A stretch of DNA of 9,749 bases from Angelakisella sp. (lineage in GTDB: Bacteria; Bacillota; Clostridia; Oscillospirales; Ruminococcaceae). Numbering within the stretch: the first letter of the stretch is position 1; every line of letters starts with the position of its first letter. Location: contig JAHHTR010000079.1 in the NCBI GenBank assembly GCA_020024515.1, forward strand, positions 1 to 9,749, read 5' to 3'. Below are positions 5,881-9,749 of the stretch, one piece after another. Both the position numbers and the translations under genes were made by a program. The notes below the pieces were generated by a model, which saw only the letters and a program-made list of their open reading frames with translations, searched no databases and was not told the DNA's origin.

Positions 5881-6041
5881 TAATATATATTAAAACTACA
5901 CAAAAATACAAAGATTTTAGTGCAAATTTTTTATGTAAGTAAATTTTATATCTTTGTTTATTTTTTTATTGTATATATATATATCTTTATGATAATATAT
6001 AAAGTACAATACTAATTGCGGCAAAGGAGAGATTAATTATT

Positions 6042-7712
6042 ATGATGAGTGATATCGAAATTGCGCAGAGTGCAAAAATGCAAAATATTTCTGATGTGGC
6101 AAAAAATCTATCAATACCTGTTGATGCTTTGGAGCATTATGGTAAGTATAAGGCAAAAATTAGCGAAGATTATATAAAATCCGTTGAGAATAATCCAAAC
6201 GGAAAACTTATTCTTGTTACAGCAATAAATCCTACCCCAATGGGCGAAGGAAAAACAACTACTTCAATAGGTCTTGCAGATGCTATGAACAAATTATCAA
6301 AGAAAACCGTACTTGCTCTGCGTGAACCTTCTCTTGGTCCTGTTTTTGGTATAAAAGGCGGTGCTGCCGGCGGCGGATATGCACAAGTTGTACCTATGGA
6401 GGACATTAATCTGCACTTTACAGGGGATATGCATGCAATAACAGCCGCAAATAATCTACTATGTGCATTAATAGACAATCATTTGCAACAAGGAAACCCA
6501 CTGCTTATTGACCAACGCAAAATCTTGTTTAAAAGATGTATGGATATGAATGACAGAGCATTGCGATACATAAACGTAGGCTTGGGCGGTAAAATAAACG
6601 GTGTTCCTCGTGAAGATGGGTTTCAGATAACTGTTGCTAGTGAAGTTATGGCAATTCTGTGTCTTGCAAAAGATTTAGAAGATTTAAAAACAAGACTTGG
6701 CAATATTCTTATTGCATATTCATATAGCGGTGAGCCTATATTTGCAAAAGACTTAAAAGCAGAAGGTGCAATGACTGTACTATTAAAAGATGCACTGAAA
6801 CCTAATATTATACAAACTCTTGAAAGCACACCTTGTCTAATGCACGGCGGCCCATTTGCAAATATCGCACATGGCTGTAACTCTGTTCGTGCAACAAAAT
6901 TAGCGCTTAAAATCGGTGACTATACAGTTACAGAAGCAGGCTTTGGCTCAGATTTGGGTGCTGAGAAATTTATGGATATTAAGTGTCAAGTAAGTGGCTT
7001 AAAACCTAATTGTATTGTTCTGGTTGCCACTGTTCGTGCATTAAAATATAACGGTGGTGTAAAGAAAGATATGGTTACCGAAGAAAATGTAGAGGCACTG
7101 AAAAAAGGTCTTTGCAATTTGGGTGCTCATATAAACAATATGAAAAGCTACGGTGTACCTGTTGTGGTTGCTATCAATAAATTTTTACAAGACAGCGATG
7201 CCGAACTTAACGCAATAGAAGAATACTGCGCTAAGCATGGTGCAGACTTTGCTCTTTCGGAAGTATTTGCAAAAGGTGGCGAAGGTGGTCTGATTCTTGC
7301 ACAAAAAGTTATTGCAGCCTGTGAAAAAGAAAGTACATTTAAACCATTGTATATTGCTGAAAACTTGACAATAGAAGAAAAAACAGAGAAAATAGCCAAA
7401 GAAATTTATGGTGCCGATGGTGTAGATTTTGCACCAAGTGCAAAAAAAGCCATTGCGGAAATTACAAAACTTGATGGTGACAAACTACCTGTATGTATAG
7501 CAAAAACACAGTATTCATTATCCGATAATCAAAATGCACTGGGACGTCCGACAAATTTCAGAATTACCGTACGTGATGTTAAACTGTCAAACGGCGCAGG
7601 CTTTGTTGTAGTTATGACAGGCGATATAATGACTATGCCCGGACTACCGAAAACACCCGCATCAAATAATATTGATATTGATATTAACGGCAAAATCAGT
7701 GGATTATTCTAA
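6042..7712 (+). CDS. fhs: Formate--tetrahydrofolate ligase
   Basis: This enzyme uses ATP to join formate to tetrahydrofolate, giving 10-formyltetrahydrofolate for purine and formyl-methionine synthesis or for the methyl branch of acetogenesis. The 556-residue product has full family length. It carries the P-loop PTPMGEGKTTT (residues 64-74) and the long signature from LREPSLGPVFGIKGGAAGGG (93-112) through YAQVVPMEDINLHFTGD to MHAITAANN. Later come GGPFANIAHGCNS and AGFGSDLGAEKF, and it ends in GDIMTMPGLPKTPASNNID. All are typical, with no gaps or frameshifts. The ribosome-binding site is AAAGGAGA (6023-6030); two adjacent ATG codons (6042 and 6045) could serve. The gene stands alone: no folD, fchA, metF or carbon monoxide dehydrogenase genes are nearby, so acetogenesis cannot be claimed. 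Confidence 0.97.
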   Translation: MMSDIEIAQSAKMQNISDVAKNLSIPVDALEHYGKYKAKISEDYIKSVENNPNGKLILVTAINPTPMGEGKTTTSIGLADAMNKLSKKTVLALREPSLGPVFGIKGGAAGGGYAQVVPMEDINLHFTGDMHAITAANNLLCALIDNHLQQGNPLLIDQRKILFKRCMDMNDRALRYINVGLGGKINGVPREDGFQITVASEVMAILCLAKDLEDLKTRLGNILIAYSYSGEPIFAKDLKAEGAMTVLLKDALKPNIIQTLESTPCLMHGGPFANIAHGCNSVRATKLALKIGDYTVTEAGFGSDLGAEKFMDIKCQVSGLKPNCIVLVATVRALKYNGGVKKDMVTEENVEALKKGLCNLGAHINNMKSYGVPVVVAINKFLQDSDAELNAIEEYCAKHGADFALSEVFAKGGEGGLILAQKVIAACEKESTFKPLYIAENLTIEEKTEKIAKEIYGADGVDFAPSAKKAIAEITKLDGDKLPVCIAKTQYSLSDNQNALGRPTNFRITVRDVKLSNGAGFVVVMTGDIMTMPGLPKTPASNNIDIDINGKISGLF

Positions 7713-7731
7713 ATAATTAAATAATCTTAAT

Positions 7732-7784
7732 AAAAAAAAGTAGCCAACAATAGCTCATAAAAAGTTATTGTTGACTGCTTTTTT
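7732..7784. terminator. Shared bidirectional terminator of convergent fhs and amidase genes
   Basis: Left arm 7734-7752 pairs with right arm 7766-7784 over 19 positions with one G-U wobble and one C-A mismatch, around a 13-base loop. Eight A residues on the left (7732-7739) and six T residues on the right (7779-7784) give a U-tract in either direction. The structure lies between the two convergent stop codons (7712 and 7795), so it can serve both genes. Confidence 0.87.
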
Positions 7785-7794
7785 CGTTATTTTA

Positions 7795-9579
7795 TTATAC
7801 TTGTCTAAAATATTCTATTATACCATCTGCTATTCCGTTAACAGTATTAAAAATACCTTGTCTTGAATTCATTTCATCATACTCCATAGGTGTTGATACA
7901 AAACCCATTTCTATAAGCATAGCGGGAGCAAGTGAATTGTATGTTACTCTAAACACACTTTGTAATGTCTTTCTTCTTTTTCTCCCCGTATGTGCAATTA
8001 TATTATCCAAAATACTTTCGGCAGCAGGCTTATGCCTTCCATAATAATAGTATATTTCTGTCCCCTGTGCTTTTCTGGCATCTCCGCCAAGCGAGTTACA
8101 ATGCAAAGACATAAACATATCCGCTCTATGGAAAAATGCAGGTTCCATTCGGTATTCATAAGGAGTTTTTCTGTCAGGTTCAATAGTTGCAACAATTACA
8201 GTTGCACCTAAGCCTTCCAAACGACGCTTTAATGCAATAGCTGTATTTGCTGTAATGTGACATTCACTGTCACCCAATGTATGTGTAACGCCTGTTGCGC
8301 CAAGGTCAGTGCCTCCATGTCCCGGATCTATGGCAATAGTTATTCCATTTAACGGCTTATTGGGATCAGATGAAAGCCTTGCTTGATATTTTATATATAG
8401 AGATATTGTATTATCATTATACTCTACAACATGGCCACTGATTTTATCTTTTAAATAAATAGTTAAAAATGTATAATCGGATTTTTCCACAACATCATAA
8501 GATTTAATAACTTTACTGTTATTTATACCTGACGGTAAAGAAGTAATACCTTTTGTATGGTACATTTTCAGCTCTATTGAGTCACTAGTTTGTGAGCTGA
8601 TAACAAGAGGACGAGCCGAACCTGTAAATGTAATCATCTCTCCGTTCATAGTCTTTGTAAAGTTTATCTCATCTACGTTATTTGTTACTTTTACATTCGG
8701 TATAGGTTCTACACCATTTTTTGCTATCCATCCACCACAGGAAAGTTTATATTTATCACTTGTTTGGTCAACAACATAATCAACTCCGCCCTGTCTTACC
8801 GCTCCCATTACATTGTTTATATCGTTATGCACATTGTGTATAGGCGTTGTTGGTTCACTTACCTGAACATAAATTGTGGAATTTGGAGGATAAATAAGTA
8901 CCTTTCCGCCTGAATTATATGTTTTTGTATTTCCATTATATTTCATTGTATATTTAATTGTACCAGCATCTTTTATATTGCTGACATTTGGAACAGTAAT
9001 TACGGTTTTATAGTTTGTCGGAACTCCATTACTTGCGACAGCAACAGGCTGTAAACTGTATGTTTCACCCATAAGTGTTGCCGTAACACTTGAACCACTC
9101 GGTGCAACACAAGTAAGAGTTATTTCTTCACCTGAAACAAAAGCACTTTTATATTCAGGAGTTAATTTTGAAAGTGAGCTTGTAGTTGATGTTTCTCCTG
9201 AGCCACTGCGTGTAATTTTTACAGTAGCCGTACTTCCGTCATCTTGTGCAAATGTATATGTATTTACACCATAATCCAGATCAACATAAGTTGCAAATGT
9301 ACCTTGTTTACCAACAGCCGAAACATTATATCCATTACATGTTAAACCATATTTCGGATTGCTTGTTCCGGTTATATAGTAATTACTTGCTGTGGTTGTA
9401 ATGTTTTGAGTAGGTGAGGCAATTTTTAATGTTTGTGGAATATTTATTTTTATACCACTCATAATATAATCTATATCACTATATGTTCTTGCATAAGCTG
9501 GGAATGAAGATGTTGCCAATAGTCCTATTCCAAGAAAAACGGCACAAGTTCTTTTTATTATATTTCGTTTTTTAAACAC
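7795..9579 (-). CDS. Secreted multidomain N-acetylmuramoyl-L-alanine amidase (Amidase_3)
   Basis: This 594-residue exported enzyme should cut the bond between N-acetylmuramic acid and the peptide stem of peptidoglycan. A signal peptide is clear: basic residues 3-10, a hydrophobic core, and likely cleavage after AYA (residue 30). The C-terminal catalytic domain (about 410-594) has zinc ligands His421 (DPGHGG), Glu439 (GDSE) and His493 (SLHCNS), and catalytic Glu557 (IEMGFVST), so it should be active. Residues about 55-126 resemble a bacterial Ig-like domain (ITGTSNPKYGL, then GTFATYVDLDYGVNTYTF). A second beta-rich module follows (about 140-235). Residues about 260-400 include an SH3-like stretch (DQTSDKYKLSCGGWI) and a beta-rich part that could be AMIN-like; these are guesses. 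The start is GTG, placed by AAAGGAGAG (minus strand, 9585-9593). It is monocistronic. Confidence 0.92.
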   Translation of the reverse strand: MFKKRNIIKRTCAVFLGIGLLATSSFPAYARTYSDIDYIMSGIKINIPQTLKIASPTQNITTTASNYYITGTSNPKYGLTCNGYNVSAVGKQGTFATYVDLDYGVNTYTFAQDDGSTATVKITRSGSGETSTTSSLSKLTPEYKSAFVSGEEITLTCVAPSGSSVTATLMGETYSLQPVAVASNGVPTNYKTVITVPNVSNIKDAGTIKYTMKYNGNTKTYNSGGKVLIYPPNSTIYVQVSEPTTPIHNVHNDINNVMGAVRQGGVDYVVDQTSDKYKLSCGGWIAKNGVEPIPNVKVTNNVDEINFTKTMNGEMITFTGSARPLVISSQTSDSIELKMYHTKGITSLPSGINNSKVIKSYDVVEKSDYTFLTIYLKDKISGHVVEYNDNTISLYIKYQARLSSDPNKPLNGITIAIDPGHGGTDLGATGVTHTLGDSECHITANTAIALKRRLEGLGATVIVATIEPDRKTPYEYRMEPAFFHRADMFMSLHCNSLGGDARKAQGTEIYYYYGRHKPAAESILDNIIAHTGRKRRKTLQSVFRVTYNSLAPAMLIEMGFVSTPMEYDEMNSRQGIFNTVNGIADGIIEYFRQV

Positions 9580-9601
9580 AACAACTCTCCTTTATCTTAA
9601 T

Positions 9602-9607
9602 ATTATA
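9602..9607 (-). promoter_or_regulatory. Possible -10 box upstream of the amidase gene
   Basis: A perfect TATAAT on the minus strand lies nine bases before the ribosome-binding site of the amidase gene, but no convincing -35 box is found at the right distance and the resulting leader would be very short. The rest of the sequence to 9749 is AT-rich with no gene or strong structure. Confidence 0.25.
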
Positions 9608-9749
9608 TTAAAAATTCATACTCATATATTAAGGTGTATATTTTTGTTTGTTTTTATTCATAAAATTTAAATAAATTATATAAATACCTAAATATACAAG
9701 AAAATCATATTTATATCGTAAAACAATAAATATAGATTTATTATAACAC

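Larger units (their letters stand above)
5673..6041. other. Divergent intergenic region between the degV-family gene and fhs
   Basis: This 369-base, very AT-rich region has no credible gene. It must hold both outward-facing promoters. It also contains the long inverted repeat at 5827-5880. For fhs, several poor AT-rich promoter matches lie between 5950 and 6010 (for example TTGTAT at 5969-5974 with GATAAT at 5991-5996), none decisive. I see no riboswitch-like structure upstream of fhs. Confidence 0.7.

Noticed and set aside
5971..5986. TA-dinucleotide run upstream of fhs as a microsatellite
   Set aside because: It is short (about eight TA units) and expected in such AT-rich DNA; it could affect promoter spacing, but nothing shows it.
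7990..8211. Frames inside the amidase gene on both strands (7990-8211 plus, 7998-8195 minus)
   Set aside because: They fall over the catalytic domain codons holding the zinc ligands; the amidase frame is clearly the real one.
1..9749. CRISPR array, tRNA, rRNA, transposase, toxin-antitoxin or defence genes
   Set aside because: No regularly spaced repeats, RNA gene signatures, or proteins of these families were found; every substantial frame belongs to a known housekeeping or metabolic family.

Overview
The window is AT-rich, with strong purine-rich ribosome-binding sites and gene content typical of the Firmicutes. The order yicC/yloC - remA - gmk - rpoZ is the Bacillus/Clostridia arrangement. 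The near-complete residue match of one gene to clostridial NADP-dependent secondary alcohol dehydrogenases points to an anaerobic Clostridia member. An Oscillospirales-like lineage is my guess from the RpoZ and RemA sequences and cannot be proven here. Nothing looks like a phage, plasmid, CRISPR array, rRNA or tRNA.

Layout. (1) Positions 1-3338, plus strand: a promoter with an adjacent perfect palindrome precedes a compact six-gene unit: YicC-family endoribonuclease, RemA, guanylate kinase (overlapping remA by 14 bases), RNA polymerase omega, acyl-phosphate glycerol-3-phosphate acyltransferase PlsY, and a DUF2500 membrane protein. It ends at a very strong hairpin terminator. (2) 3339-3564: an intergenic stretch made of consecutive inverted repeats bounded by imperfect terminal inverted repeats, possibly a small mobile or repeat element, then a terminator for the next gene. 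(3) 3565-5672, minus strand: two separately expressed genes, an NADP-type secondary alcohol dehydrogenase with a near-consensus promoter and a DegV-family lipid-binding protein with its own terminator. (4) 5673-6041: a divergent intergenic region with a 17-bp perfect inverted repeat that no gene explains. (5) 6042-7712, plus strand: formate-tetrahydrofolate ligase, monocistronic. (6) 7795-9579, minus strand: a secreted multidomain N-acetylmuramoyl-L-alanine amidase, convergent with fhs and sharing a bidirectional terminator with it.

How the genes fit together. The first operon joins nucleotide supply (Gmk), transcription (omega), RNA turnover (YicC), regulation (RemA) and phospholipid synthesis (PlsY), so it looks like growth-linked housekeeping. 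DegV-family proteins bind fatty acids, so DegV and PlsY may both touch membrane lipid metabolism, although they are not co-transcribed. Fhs brings formate into the one-carbon pool, and the alcohol dehydrogenase balances NADP(H) in fermentation. I found no convincing new multi-gene system. The most unusual material is non-coding: the structured element at 3341-3482 and the palindromes at 103-118 and 5827-5880.
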